A stretch of DNA of 64,000 nt from positions 4,829,501-4,893,500 of the forward strand of contig CANUEZ040000062.1 in assembly GCA_948099385.1 (NCBI GenBank), written 5' to 3'. The notes under the pieces are model-generated. The model saw only the letters and a program-made list of their open reading frames with translations, ran no database searches and was not told the DNA's origin. Position 1 is the first letter of the stretch, and every line of letters begins with the position of its first letter. Positions 11,480-22,640 of the stretch are shown here, piece after piece. The translations under genes and the position numbers were made by a program. The stretch comes from Fasciola hepatica. Lineage: Eukaryota; Platyhelminthes; Trematoda; Plagiorchiida; Fasciolidae.

Positions 11480-14068
11480 TCTCCTTATGCATGGTCTATG
11501 TTTACGTTATTGCGGGTCATGCTGATTACAGAAGATGCATCTAGAATTCTGCACAGTGCTCCTTCAAATTGTTTTAGCGTGCGACCTGATCGCAGCGAGT
11601 CAGGAAGCTTATTCCAGAGGCTGAGGTAGATAACCGAGAAATGTCTAGATCCGATTGGGAGCCTAGATTGGGGGGTTGTGATGGTAAATTGTCTTTGACG
11701 AAGGGACTAAGGAGTCTCACTGGAGAAACAAAGAGGGCTATCGAATGAGTGGACTTTTAAGTGCAGGAGTTTGAAAAGAAATGAAAGATTGAGCCTGATA
11801 CGACGTAACCATAGAGGATCAAGTAGGAGTAGTTCACACCTAGCTCCGTAGTTAAGGCTGGAAGGGGTGCCAAGTAATTTTTCGGTGAAGGAGCGTTACA
11901 CCTTCTCTATACTGAACCGGCAAACACTTTGCATCTAGGTAAAGACCAGGGGCAGTATTTCAACAGTGACCTGTCGTGTGTCCTGAATATCAGGAGCTTG
12001 CTCTCCTGAGTACGGTATGTTCTAGGGATAGGTGCAATCATCCTTCTTGCCTCGCCAATTTGGGTCAATGCTTGTTCATGGAAGTTAAAAGAACAGGAGA
12101 AATGCAGGCCCAGGTCTCCTACCACATGAGTAGTGGGAATCAGCAGACCATTTATAGTGAGAGAGCCAGGTGGAACGTGGCATCTGTAAAACAGAAGAGA
12201 GCTCTTAGCTGCCGAAAACGTCATCGGCCATTGAGTACACTATTCATCAAGGGACTTCAAGTCTGACAGGATTTCACTGGGAGCTGAGTGCGGGGAGTTC
12301 CCCTCAAAAGCATAGACTAGTTTCATGTCGTCAGCAAAGAGGAATGTCATGCCGTGAGGCACTACTTGAAAGACGCTGTAGTGACCTCGATCGTTCTCGG
12401 AAAATGACTGTTTTCTGGGCACCATTTTGGATCCATTTTCTCTACGATCTTTTCTGACGTTTGACATCGACCTCATAATGTTGTCCTGTCGAACGCTCTT
12501 TACTGGACTGACTTTTTTGAGGCTTCCGTCGACCTTGTTTTGAATCACTTTCGTTTCCGGTCGTTCGCCGATTGTACACGCTCGCGGTTCGCTTTCTGCA
12601 CAGCCGCTGCCTTTCGTTTTCCGTTCGGTGTACTCTCGTATCGGTACTATTTCGGTACCGCGATATATAGAATACACCTTGCCTTTATAAACCGACTTGC
12701 GCCTTCTCTATTCATTCGATAAAAGGGGTAACGTTGGAATTTTGCTGGTAGACCCAATAGCAGACACGTTCACCAGCCGCCCTCGAACGCCTTCCATAAC
12801 GTCATTTATGTGCATAAGAAATGAGAGAGGACCTAGAACGCTACCCTGTGCGACACCGTCAATAACTCGTTTGGGCCGAGAGGATGTCCTGTTGACGATG
12901 ACGGTTTGAAAACGTTTGTAGAGGTAGGCTGATAGCTAAGACAGAAGGGGGTCGGCGACTCCACAGGATTTAATTTTTAGCAGTGAGTGAGCATGAAGTA
13001 CAAGGTCGAACGATTTATTCATGGCGAGAAAGATAACGGCGATTGACTTGTTGCTGTCTGCTTTAGAGGTGATTAAATCGAGAAAGTCCATCTGGAACAT
13101 GAGACACGAACAGGACTTTAGGAACTCATGCTGAGCTGGGTTGATAAGACTTCGAGGAGCCAGAAAATTTGCAAGCTGTTTCCTCACTATCCTCTTCATG
13201 AACCAGGAAACAATCGAAGTTCGGTTAATGAGGCCATAGTTCCCCGGATTACGCAAAAGCCCATTTTTGTGGTGGAATTATACAGGGCGCTTTCCATTGA
13301 CCCAGGTAAATTCCGGACGACATGAATGATGTAAAGAAATTTAGCAATAGGATCACTGGGTCGGGTCCCCTTAAGCAAAATAGGACAGGTGGAAGGTCAT
13401 CAGGCCCTGGATGAAAGGGGGGTTTAGGGCTGGCAAGGAATTTCAGGATGCTGGCCGTGGTAAATGTTACGGTTGATATCACGTCCTGAGTGAGCACCGG
13501 ATGGTAGAGTGGCTTGAGTTAGTGTCCGTAATAAGAGCTGAGATAAAATCGCAGCTGAAAGCCTAAGCCATATTTTTTGGCCAATCAGTGTCGATGCCAC
13601 TGGATGGGGAGCGGGATATGTTTTTCAGTACTTCTTGAGTTCCGTGACTTTAGCAGTCGTGGGAGGAGCTCCATTCTATGAGGCTGTTTTGATGCAGTCC
13701 CTTTTCGCTTTTTGAGTTTATTCTCAGTTGCAGTAGAGAGGTTGCTGCATAGTCAGATTACTCTTGGCGTCACAGGGAAATCTCGATTCCTGAGGAACGA
13801 TTACCGGATCTTACTAAACTTTTGTCGACGTCTGTCAATTTTGGTAGTCTTGGCTTCAATATGCCCAACGGCCAAGGTACGGGGGCTTATGGTGGAGAGC
13901 AACTTGTCATAGAACATATCAGCTGTCTTTGCGAGTCAGATGTTAGGGAGAAGTCGAACCAGTCAATGCCCAAAAGGTAAGCAGGCAACTGAACCCAGTT
14001 AGTCTGTCTATAGTTGTTTTGGTTTCGGATTTTGACAACTTCAGGTAGGCATGGTTAACGTGTAACAG
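11480..14068 (-). pseudogene. CR1/jockey-like LINE, RT half, in the left arm
   Basis: Read on the minus strand, this begins in the linker after the endonuclease (a CLPEVVKIRNQN-type block) and then gives RT segments. These are KFLASPKPPFHPGPDDLPP, then NRTSIVSWFMKRIVRKQ, then FLAMNKSFDLVLHAH where the D..KAFD motif should be, then GVAQGSVLGPLSFLMHINDV, then MTFLFADDMKLVY, the catalytic F/YADD motif. The C-terminal region continues to about 11480. Stops and frame changes break it into several pieces, and an extra ~370-base segment separates the GSVLGPL and FADD motifs. It is not functional. The same gene, almost identical, is in the right arm. Confidence 0.85.
12370..12740 (-). repeat. Extra segment between LINE RT motifs (left arm copy)
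   Basis: In LINE reverse transcriptases the GxxQGS...INDV motif and the FADD motif lie 15-25 residues apart. Here they are separated by about 370 further bases. On the minus strand these encode a basic stretch (SLKKVSPVKS, later ENDRGHYS). The same segment is in the right arm (about 26474-26844). A diverged relative lies at about 56970-57340, where GSLGKVSPVKR and NDRGHYS recur. It looks like a separate repeat inserted into the LINE, or a family-specific insertion. Its class is unknown. Confidence 0.6.
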
Positions 14069-14326
14069 GATGCTGGCCGTGGTAAATGTTACGGTCGATA
14101 TCGCGTCCTGTGTGAGCATCGGGTAGCAGAATGGCGGAGGGTTGGTGCCCGTAATAAAAGCGGAGGCAAAATAGCAGTTAAAAGATTCAGCCATATCTTC
14201 TGGGGGGTCAAGGTGGGTGCCATTCCGGGTAAAGAATTGGATATTGTCGTCATTGCTGAAAGAGTTGCGAGATTTAACAGCCTGGAAAGAAGCTTCACAC
14301 AATGAGGCTGTTGTGGTGCAGTCCAT
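14069..14326 (-). pseudogene. LINE A, start of the RT domain, cut at the arm boundary
   Basis: The minus-strand frame reads an N-terminal RT lead-in (NIQFFTRNGTHLDPPEDMAESF, then MLTQDAISTVTFTTASIL). The corresponding block of the arm LINE is MLTQDVISTVTFTTASILK at about 13497. At 14068 homology to LINE A stops and the arm LINE begins again at an earlier position, in the endonuclease-RT linker. A stretch of LINE about 600 bases long is therefore present twice in tandem, once as the A version and once as the B version. The shared bases CTG sit at the junction. Confidence 0.8.
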
Positions 14327-14406
14327 TCTCGCTTTTTGAGTTCATTCTCGGTTGACGCATAGAGAACACGGGAGAGTCGGCTTATTCTGAATGTCAGAGA
14401 GAAATC

Positions 14407-15642
14407 TCAATTCGTGAGGAATGGGTTCTGGAGCTTACAAATCTTTAGTCGAAGTCTGACTACTTTGGAAGCTTTGGCTCTAATATGTCTAACTGCTGAG
14501 GTAAGGCAATTTATGGAGGAATGAAACTTGACATAGAACACATCAGCTGCTTTTTGCAGATCGGATGTGAGGAAGAACTCAGACCAGTCAATGCCCCGGA
14601 GGGAGGTAAGCAACTGGGCCCAGTTAGTCAGCCTATAGGTGTTTTGGTTTTTGATTTCAACAATTTCAGGTAGGCATGATTCTTGCGTGACAGTGAAGTG
14701 AAGTATGATCATTTTGTGATAACTACCAGGAAGGTTTTGTGTGACGGACACCTTCACGTCAGGGAGGCGATCGGTGAACACCAAGTCGAGTATATTATTA
14801 TGCCTTGTTGGAGTAGAGACATACTGTGTCCATCCGGCAACGTAGGTGTCCAGAACGAAATCGGATAAATGAGAGGGGGCGGTAGTTGTATTCCAACGAA
14901 CACCCGGAGTGGTAAATCCTCCTGTTATGATCTTTGGACCTAAAGATACAGTAGGGATGTACTCGGAAGCCCTACTGATACGCGGAAAATCAGAGCACCT
15001 AGAAGTAGGTGTTCGGTAGGCGCAACCAATATACAACACTTTTCCAGGAATCAGGAAGGAAAGCCAAGGATGGTCGGGAAGACAGACACGCACTGGTTGC
15101 TGGAGTAGGATGGTACTAAATTTATGTTTATTGTATGCAAGAAAACCACCGCCCCGGTGATTCACCCTGCTTACTCGAAAGGAGTTACAGCCTACCAACG
15201 AGGCAACGTCAGTTGGGATGTGGTCGGCTAACCTTGTTTCTGTAACCAGAACAATGTCAAAGCTAGAGGCAAGTACATGTTTCCTCAAGCGATAAATTTT
15301 GTTCAACAGTGAACGGGAATTCAGCAGTAGGAGGGAAACTCTGCCTGTATCTTCGAGGTTACAGGGCGCTAGGGCTCCACGTGAGGGAAGCGGATGACTA
15401 TTGGGGCGGAGTAAGCTTCCGGCAGCCGGGTTGTCAGCCAGGAGGATGTCACCTGGGCGAGTAGTAGCTGGGCTGAAGAGATTGGCAGGCGGGTTACATG
15501 GTAGTGGTTTGTAGGGTGTGGTGTGGTCGCCTATATGAGACGCCTGGTTAAAGGGTGTCAAGTCTATGGAGACATCAGAGGGGTGACTGCCGCAGGATGA
15601 AAGCTGGGTGAGGCGCTCTGGAAGACTAATGGCTAGCAGCAT
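14407..15642 (-). pseudogene. LINE A endonuclease (APE-type) domain and linker
   Basis: A 411-codon frame with the order of an apurinic-like LINE endonuclease. LLLLNSRSLLNK is the N-terminal strand and FDIVLVTETRLADH holds the catalytic Glu. RVNHRGGGFLAYNKH and WLSFLIPGKVLYIGCAYRTP follow. IITGGFTTPGVRWN stands where GDFN is expected, then HNNILDLVFT, then LPGSYHKMIILHF where the final SDH is expected. The Asp and Asn of GDFN and the Asp-His pair therefore look lost, so the nuclease is probably dead. The domain would nick target DNA for target-primed reverse transcription. About 100 residues of Pro-rich leader precede the domain in the same frame. The RT start lies just downstream at 14326. 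Confidence 0.85.
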
Positions 15643-17035
15643 GGATGCGGCTGCGGGTGAGTAGCTCCAGGTAAGCGATCAAGAGATACAAAGACGGTGT
15701 CTAATGGAGCTTTTTGAGGCAAACTATGATAAAATCGGGGGAGTGTTATTAGCGGCGATAGTCGGTCGGTATGGGAGCGAAAAGTTCCATCAGAAATACC
15801 GTCAGTAACCGATAAACACTCATGAAGTCCAGTAGAGAATAATACTGGATGGTGAGGTGATCTGGTAATGCGGGATAATAGATCCGGAGGAGAACATGGT
15901 GAATCGAGGTGAGGCCTTCGGGGCAAAATGCGGACTAATCGGGAGAGGGTTAACAGGGGTGCTAAGGGGTCAGTACGGGGGTGGGGGGCAGAGGTGGATG
16001 GGCGACCATGGGTATGATAGTGGCCCAGAGAGGAGGGTGACCGACGGCAGGGTAGGTGGGATTGGAGACGGGAATAACCTTATGGGAAGGGTTTCTGGAG
16101 GCTGCAGGCATCTCACAGAGACCCACGGAATGAATGTGAGGGGTGCAGTAGTAACGAAAGGGCTGCTGATGAAAGAGGCTTTGGTATGTGGGGTCAGTTG
16201 GCATGGTGTGCAGTGGGTTCAGAGTAGAATACGGCAATGTTGGGTGGTGAGAAGACAGAGGATATTGATGTTGCGGAGGAGTAAAATGGGGCATACCAAG
16301 GGGCAGCAAAGGGTCAGGTGCGAGCCACGTGTTATGGCTCCGGTTGGCCTCCATGCTAGTAAACCGTCCTGCGTGATCCGGGTTTGGTGGAGCTAGAGAT
16401 GAAGGTGGTAAACTTAGTGGAAAGTTTGTTATGTGGTACTGCTTCTGTAGGTGTGGTGGCGGCGGAGTCTGAGTTGATGGATGCGGCATGTAGCAGTTGG
16501 GCACGCGGATCTTCGTGGGACCAAAGGGATGCACTAATGGCTTGACCCCAGGCTGAGCGACGCTATTTCGTAGGTACGGCCGTGGGGGAGGACGCTGATG
16601 GGTAAAAGGCCGGTCAGCTGCAGTGCCAGAGGTCATAGGTCGGCTGTCGATTAGAGATGGGGGTGTGATGAGGTCATTGCAGGGAGGTCTAGGCCAATAG
16701 GAGCAACGGGTGAAGGGGGTAAAGTTGTGACCGAAGCACTAGGAGACGACTTTGCAGCAGGCTTTTCGGTGCTGGGTGGCGCGTTGGAATCTGGCGATTT
16801 GTTGGCCCGTTTAGCGGATGGAACTGGGCGTGAACGTCTGCTGGCTGAGAGGGGGGGTAGCGTTGCTCGCCGGTGGGCAGGCAGTGGTGGAGACTGGGGT
16901 GCAACTTGGAGCCTTTTGGGGGGACGTTTGGTGTTGGAGCCCTAGTGGCAAATTGGTTCCGGGCCGGATCCGGACCGGTTCCGGTAGCTTGCCGGAAGCT
17001 TTACGGAAAAGTGCCGGTAGGTTGCTGGTCATGTT
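15633..17035 (-). pseudogene. LINE A 5' part: proline-rich leader
   Basis: The minus strand has several overlapping frames (17032-16811, 16904-16689, 16636-15962, 15926-15633) that together form one broken Pro/Ser/Thr-rich protein leader. It has stretches such as QRPPPRPYLRN and TPPPPHLQKQY. Frame changes and stops separate the pieces. A related leader precedes the endonuclease of LINE B (22990-24330, plus strand), where LREVPRVPIQPVRSTR aligns with LFRKASGKLPEPVRIR. I see no RRM-like or zinc-knuckle signature. The leader was probably the N-terminal part of the endonuclease/RT protein or the end of ORF1. Upstream of 17100 the LINE is no longer recognisable. Confidence 0.6.
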
Positions 17036-17039
17036 ACCG

Positions 17040-17740
17040 GTGGGGTACCGGTCCCTGGAGGGCGTACCGGAATCAAGCCGAAGTCTGCATACGATTTCAA
17101 TCCACCCTCAAATTTAAACCCGATTTTCGAAATCACACACGCACCTCCAACGATCGTGTAATTCTAGCTTGTCCGAAATTTACTCAAGTAGTCAATTGAT
17201 CGATCAAGTTACCTATGTGAACAATCTTATCTCCACGTACTTTGCAAATGCAATTTTATAATTGCTTGCTACTGCATTCCGAAAGCTCGTTGACGCTCCA
17301 CTCTCCCACTGCATTCCCAGAGCAATGCTTACCTAAGGGGGGCATGATCTAACGTTTTACAACGGCCAGTGCAAACCTGAGTGAGACTTATTCCAAAATG
17401 CTGAACCTTAGACATCTCAAAACGAACAAATTCTACGAGGCAACACTTTTTTATATTAGGTACTTTCACAATCTGACTCTACTGAACAAACTTCTTCCCA
17501 TCAGGTTGTTTCGCGCAGAGGTCTGCAAAGGATAACAAAAGTGAGACTCATAGGAATGAGATGAATTGTGGAAAGAAAAAAATATGTATACATATGAATA
17601 ATTATGAACATACCGTTGTTATATATATATATATATTACCGACTCCGAAACGGTATTCAGTTGACTAAAGTAAAGCATGATATTCGTTATCGTCGTCTGT
17701 GTAATGAAGAAAACTCATCATGGGACTACAAACGCGTGAT
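17040..17740. other. Unassigned sequence between LINE A and the EnSpm element
   Basis: I see no gene. A short TA-rich run lies at about 17618-17636. The LINE A 5' end and the 3' end of the EnSpm element to the right should both fall near here, but I could not identify either boundary. Confidence 0.4.
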
Positions 17741-17779
17741 CACTGAACTTACCTGGCCGTTTTGCTTCCCTAGCCGTGA

Positions 17780-19000
17780 TCTCTTGCGTCAGTAAACCAT
17801 CGTTTCATGGTACGCTCCATCTCCAGCGTGGAAGAATCCCGGAAATGAGTGGTAGATTTTATGGCATCTGTAAATAAACAGTAGTTACATTACCTTAGAC
17901 TGACCAATGACGGCGTTAGGAAATTTGAGACTTCCCGCTGTTCCGGTCCGATTGCATGGGAGTGCCAGATTCTCCCCGATCAAAGATGCAAGCAACTGGC
18001 TGACACTTGATCCAAGATCGGTTCATACATGACGCTTGAGTGCATTAACCTTATATTATGATGCGGAACTATTCTATCACTTACAGTGACGGCAAAGTTG
18101 TCCAGTACCGTAAGATCCACTTCCAATTTCAGAAGATCGTTTATACTGTCGGCCTATGAAGGCTTGTAGGCCGTGGTATCCGTTGCATTCAGGCGACAAA
18201 TTATGCCTTCATGTTTGGCGACCATCAGCCCCATGTCGTTGCAAAGGCCACGTAGGTTTAAAAGCGTAGGTTCAAAGTATTCCGGTAATCGTAAAAATCG
18301 ATAATGAGAAAACTACCTTGCCACTTTTTGGCGTAAGCAGGCATTCGCTGGAGATAATGAGGTTAATAAATTTTGCGCAACGTACCTGGTACTGGCCACT
18401 TTTGATAATGCGGCATCTTCCGTGGACCTCCTCTGATACGTCAGTAGTGGTGGACTATATGTAATATGAAATGAGAAGTTTGCACTGGACTTAGCTCGGT
18501 GATGAGTGGCCAAGAGCCATGACATCATGGGGGGAGTCGAGGGACGGTGTCGGGGACTCCCTTGGAGTACTCTGCGGCAGAGGTATCTCGACAGTACTGT
18601 CATCCGATGACAATGGTACCGGTATTCTAAAAGAATATGATGAATAACAGTGTACCTGCGGAAAACGGTGTACCGCTGTGAAAACAGTGTGTTAAGCAAG
18701 GTGTCATCCGCCGACGCTGACATACCAGATTCGGCAAGAAAATTCCTTTCGAATTTGATTGCCTCTTTGAGACTGTCTGGGAAGAATGCATATAACTGGG
18801 AATGTTACCTGTGTGATAGATCTCATGGAACTCGTATGTTGGCACTCTTTCCGGCAAACATCCACCGTCCAACAACATGCATTGGTAAGCCTGAGAAGGG
18901 GAGGACTTCGGCCAAAGCACCCGGTTTCCATCAGTAAACCAATTGTTGTGAACAATGGCTACCGAGTCATCGGCATCAAACATGACGACTAAGCACATCT
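17780..19000 (-). pseudogene. Second (accessory) gene of the EnSpm-like element, broken
   Basis: Directly downstream of the transposase, the minus strand encodes VMFDADDSVAIVHNNWF followed by GNRVLWP. This is the N-terminal pattern of a protein often found beside such transposases in animals (an acidic ...SVEVVPSNW...WPP block). Further on, in other frames, come a GLMVAKHEGIICRL segment near 18230, a NDLLKLEVDLTVLDNF segment near 18120 that resembles the DUF4806 region, and a C-terminal THFRDSSTLEMERTMKRWF near 17860. The last block corresponds to KHNFPGATTLFMKEKFQRW in the copy at 59.6 kb. Its molecular role is not known to me. The gene is frameshifted and has internal stops. Family naming is from memory and moderate. 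Confidence 0.55.
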
Positions 19001-19060
19001 AAAAAGGTTAGTTCATTGGGTTGCATGTTAAAGTAACGACAGAAACCTAAGACATCTGCT

Positions 19061-21255
19061 TTAAAATAAGTTTGACTTCATGAAGGTATGTAATCTCGGT
19101 ACCAAAACATTATTACTAAAGATACAAATACGGAAACATTTAAGCAAAATAGTAACAACAGAAACCTCGATAACATTGTCATCCAGTTCGTCAATAGAAA
19201 AAGTGTACAAGTGACTGGATCTCATCGGCGTAAGAAGAACATTGGGTGTATCTAAGAAATAACGAATACTTATGGAATCCCCAGAAATGCTCTCCACAAC
19301 TGCTGGTTCCCCACCTGCAATGTTGTTTGGTGGTAAGCAAGATAGAACCATTCCCCTCATCACCATTGCAGTCTGGCATACCCGGAAACGGCTAGCCGGA
19401 TTCCCAAAGTCATCACGGATGGCCTCAGATGATTCGTTGTTATCGGGAAGTGTTCTCTCGCGCAAACGCCGATACAGCTGCTGGGCAGGTTTTCTGGAAC
19501 CTCGAATGGAGAATTTAAGTGTCCGTAAGGAGGACTCAAATGGGAAACAAGAGAAAGAGCCTAACGGACCATGACAAAGAACGTCTCCCGGTAAATCAAT
19601 GACGGCGTGAACATTGTACAAGATGTTAGAAATACCATAAAAGGAACTCATTTTTTTGTACAAATATACGCAGGATGGTCTCTGCGAATGCATTACAAGT
19701 TTTGTACAGAAAGAGGTGGCACAGTACGTAAATGTCAATGAACAATAACATAAATGGATCATACGCATCATCCGACGACAATTTTTTCAGATAAACCGGC
19801 CCCAAATACAAAAGAAACATGCAAAATTCAGAGGCCTTCCATCTTTCAACATTATGTGTGTGTCGACAAAGTCGCTGAAAAACACGGTGTGTCTGGGTGT
19901 GACTTAAGTGTACGGCTTCCAAGTTCTGTAGTAGAAGCTTTTTCCAAGCGGCCAAATGCGCCAAGCGGCACAAACAACCGCAAATCAATCAACCTCTTCA
20001 TCACACCCAAGCATACAAGCAGCATGTAATCCGGTGGAAAGTTTCTAGCCATGTCATTAGGGAGAAAAAAAACAGGACTCCCACCAACACGATGTTTGTG
20101 GTGTCGACGTGATCGAAAAGCTTCGTTATCACGTAATTTGCATTTGACAAGCGGGAATGTCATCCTTTTGTGGCAGTGAAATCCACCCTGGATGCATTTA
20201 TCACAGCCAACGTAGCCAGTAGGACATTTCACTTGTCTAATAAAAGCCCGCGCCGGAGTATCACAAATTATGGATGACAGGTGACGTTTCACAGACCTTC
20301 CATCCTGCTCGAGGCTTTCTGTCAGCAAACGGTGCAGCTCTCTGTTAGTCTCGATCATATAGGATGAAATTTCTGATGGTTTGGCACGACCACAATAAGA
20401 ACCCGCGGTAAGTACGGGCAACCAATGGGGCTCCACCACTCTGGCAAGGACAGGCCACATCTGCGGGTCCGACGAACGAAACACGGAAGTGCCGTCACAA
20501 TCTAACTGGAGGAAAACGTCGTCGGGTTCATCAGTGATGTTGCCCAACTGCATCTGCAAGACTTCGGTTGAACCCATGTCTGTATACTCGCCATTTTCCA
20601 TTTTTTGGTTGGACAATCCAGTGGTGTGTGCAACAATGTCCTCGGGTCCCTCCGTATGTTCGATATGTGTTTGCTTACAGCCTCCAATATACCCTTTCGT
20701 TGTACCAGCGTTAGTCGATATCGAATGAAAGTCTTCGATAGTGAGTTGAGCGGGGAAGCTCTCTTCTCTTCAAACTGTGATGCACGCCGTAGGCTGGTCA
20801 AAGAAGTACCTATCACGAAAATGACCACAGAAGAAGGGTTTACCTGACACTTTCGGCCTTTCTTTAGGTATGATTTCAGGTTCATAAACTGTCTAAGCCG
20901 CCGAAACTGTTCCATTTGGTGTAACATGATACAACAGAGTAATCTACTCATTACTGTTGGTTGTGATGTGGAAGCACACGGCAGACCTCGTTCACCTCTT
21001 GCAATGGCACCTAGCTCTTCCTCACGGGACACATCTTCGGAAACCACAGCTCTGTATCCACCTGCCACTCCTAAAGGTGTCGGTTCTGAACAGAAGGTAA
21101 AATTTCCACTGAATAACCTCACCTGGCAAATCCCACTTAGGGCAACCAAACCGATGTTCCCATAGGGTGGCTTCATCACAAACAGCACACATCAGTGAGC
21201 TAGGTTCTTTTCTTTTCAAATGGTATCTCTTTTGTTTCGTTATATGGGCCATTGC
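19061..21255 (-). pseudogene. EnSpm/CACTA-like transposase (metazoan type), frameshifted
   Basis: Segments of this family occur in the right order on the minus strand but in at least three frames. They are an N-terminal RRDPRTLLHTP block, then FLQLDCDGTSVFRSSDPQMWP, HWLPVLTAGSYCGRAKPSE, ICDTPARAFIRQVK, and GYVGCDKCIQGG with paired cysteines. Next come DMARNFPPDYMLLVCLGVM, VERWKASEFCMFLLYLGPVY, and a C-terminal YNVHAVIDLPGDV with PLGSFSCFPFESSLRTLK. Frame changes fall near 20560, 19870 and 19700. Transposases of this class cut and paste the element using an RNase H-like D/D/E core. I did not assign the catalytic acids individually, though the Asp in DCDGTSVF is a candidate. The copy is broken but covers nearly the whole protein. 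Confidence 0.8.
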
Positions 21256-21845
21256 CCGTGAATAATACGTAACAAGGTCCTAAAATACACTTATTTGTTA
21301 ACCATAAAAGCAATGAAGCGGCACCATAGCATAATCGAAAACCGTACTGCAGATGTCATATGATATCAGAGCATTCAATATGAACACATCGAAGCTTTAT
21401 GGATTTCGCCAAACTACCTGGGTATCATCTGGATTTACATCGAGAAAATACACCTCATCATGTTATTACTACAGTTGTAGCACAATACTGCAGTTTCTAC
21501 TATTCAGCTTATCACTAACTAATTGGTAAATGATAACCTGATATGTCAATAACACTTTACAGCCACCACGGATCATCAGCATCTAAAGCAGAAGGAGCGG
21601 AGTGCCAACCTTAGCGGACAAAGCCCGACCAGAATGACTGCCGCCGGGTAAATCCCAGTCAATTAAAACAACTGGCACTGAATTTGTAAAGCAATCGACC
21701 GATGCAAATGACCACGGGAATAGGACATTTATAATCTATATGGCAAATTAGAATGAACTACGTCATTCGTTTCTTGGAACGTCAATCATTTCTCTGCCCA
21801 TTGGTCACCGGCATGTTACCGGATTTGGCGGTGGCCAATGGTCTG

Positions 21846-22640
21846 CTAGGGAGGAGAACCGGACAAATCTATGCCCACTTTTTGCACTGGTGCACTGGTC
21901 AGCTGGAGTGGTGGCGAGTTATTGACGGTGTGAAATTGTTCAGGGGGGTTGGGTGGCACTGGATCGGTAGGTGGTGGGAGTACTTGATTGCCGGCATTTG
22001 ATCCAAGAACCTCCCTCTGGAGTGGGGTTTTGTCAGAAGCAATTTTTATATTTTTGAATGAGGTGGGCTTTGCGATGGTCTCTCTCTTTCTAAGGAATTC
22101 CACCGCAGCGCTCCCATCCAGGAATTGAAACGGTAGTGGACACTTGTTTCGATGCGACCATTTTCTGAGTCTTTTGCAAGAGCACTCGAGGTGTGACGTG
22201 CCACACGCCACGAGCATGGACCGTTTGACCGAGGAAAGGAGGAACAGATCTGGGACAATAAAGACTGCGACGTTTTTGGAATTTTTTATCCTCCTATGGG
22301 CTTCAGACGCAACTGAGTCCAGGAAAGGGCTAGCCGATAGGAGACTTTCGGTGTTAGGATGTTTTGAGGGATCGACGATATATGCGAGTGGCAACAGCAT
22401 GGTCGGTGCACCATCCATGAATGGTAGCTGTTTCTCTGAAGACAACAGGTTTTGCTGAAGAACATTATATTTGTTACTGGCTTCACTGTATATATCGACC
22501 AGTGGCACTGAACAAGGTGCCAAGGAGGTAGGAAGCCGAGGGCTTTTAGAGCTTCTAGGTTTAACCCGGTTGGCCATTCGGTGAAAGAAGCGATCGATGG
22601 ACAATTTAGGCACGGTATTTCATAGAATTCTGGCAGAAAC
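21846..22640 (-). pseudogene. LINE C: ORF1-type RNA-binding protein fragment
   Basis: A 255-codon minus-strand frame with a Ser/Pro-rich N-terminal third. A central block then reads like the RRM-like domain of CR1-type ORF1 proteins. RRIKNSKNVAVFIVPDL is a beta strand with alpha start. RSMLVACGTSHLECSCKRLRK and CPLPFQFLDGSAAVEFLRKR follow. KNIKIASDKTPLQREVL is the frequent I.I..DRTP.QRE signature after the second RNP-like strand. A Pro-rich tail follows. ORF1 proteins coat LINE RNA. No ORF2 follows on this strand: the sequence runs into the EnSpm element. It lies head to head with LINE B, whose first recognisable codons are about 350 bases away. Whether C belongs to the A/B family is not clear. 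Confidence 0.65.

Larger units (their letters stand above)
10245..14068 (-). repeat. Left arm of a large inverted duplication
   Basis: This 3824-base segment is the reverse complement of 25146-28969. Paired positions always sum to 39214, at both ends and at every point checked between them, so there is no net insertion or deletion. By eye I found seven single-base differences, which implies at least 99.8% identity. The arm contains about 2.6 kb of LINE (RT core to C-terminus, minus strand) and then about 1.2 kb of flank unrelated to the LINE. That shared flank means the arms are a duplicated genomic segment, not two independent insertions of one element. Similarity stops abruptly at both edges. 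Confidence 0.95.
17750..21300 (-). mobile_element. EnSpm/CACTA-like DNA transposon, copy 1 (decayed, ends not found)
   Basis: The element carries a transposase gene followed on the same strand by a second gene, the arrangement also seen in part at 59-62 kb. Limits are approximate: they enclose the coding similarity. I searched by eye for terminal inverted repeats beginning CACT and for the GTCACC/GTGTCCC subterminal motifs of the second copy and did not find a convincing pair. Both genes are frameshifted, so the copy is not autonomous. Confidence 0.65.

Noticed and set aside
15896..17199. Plus-strand Gly/Arg/Trp-rich frames (for example 15896-16396 and 16818-17117)
   Set aside because: They are antisense shadows of the Pro-rich LINE A leader on minus.
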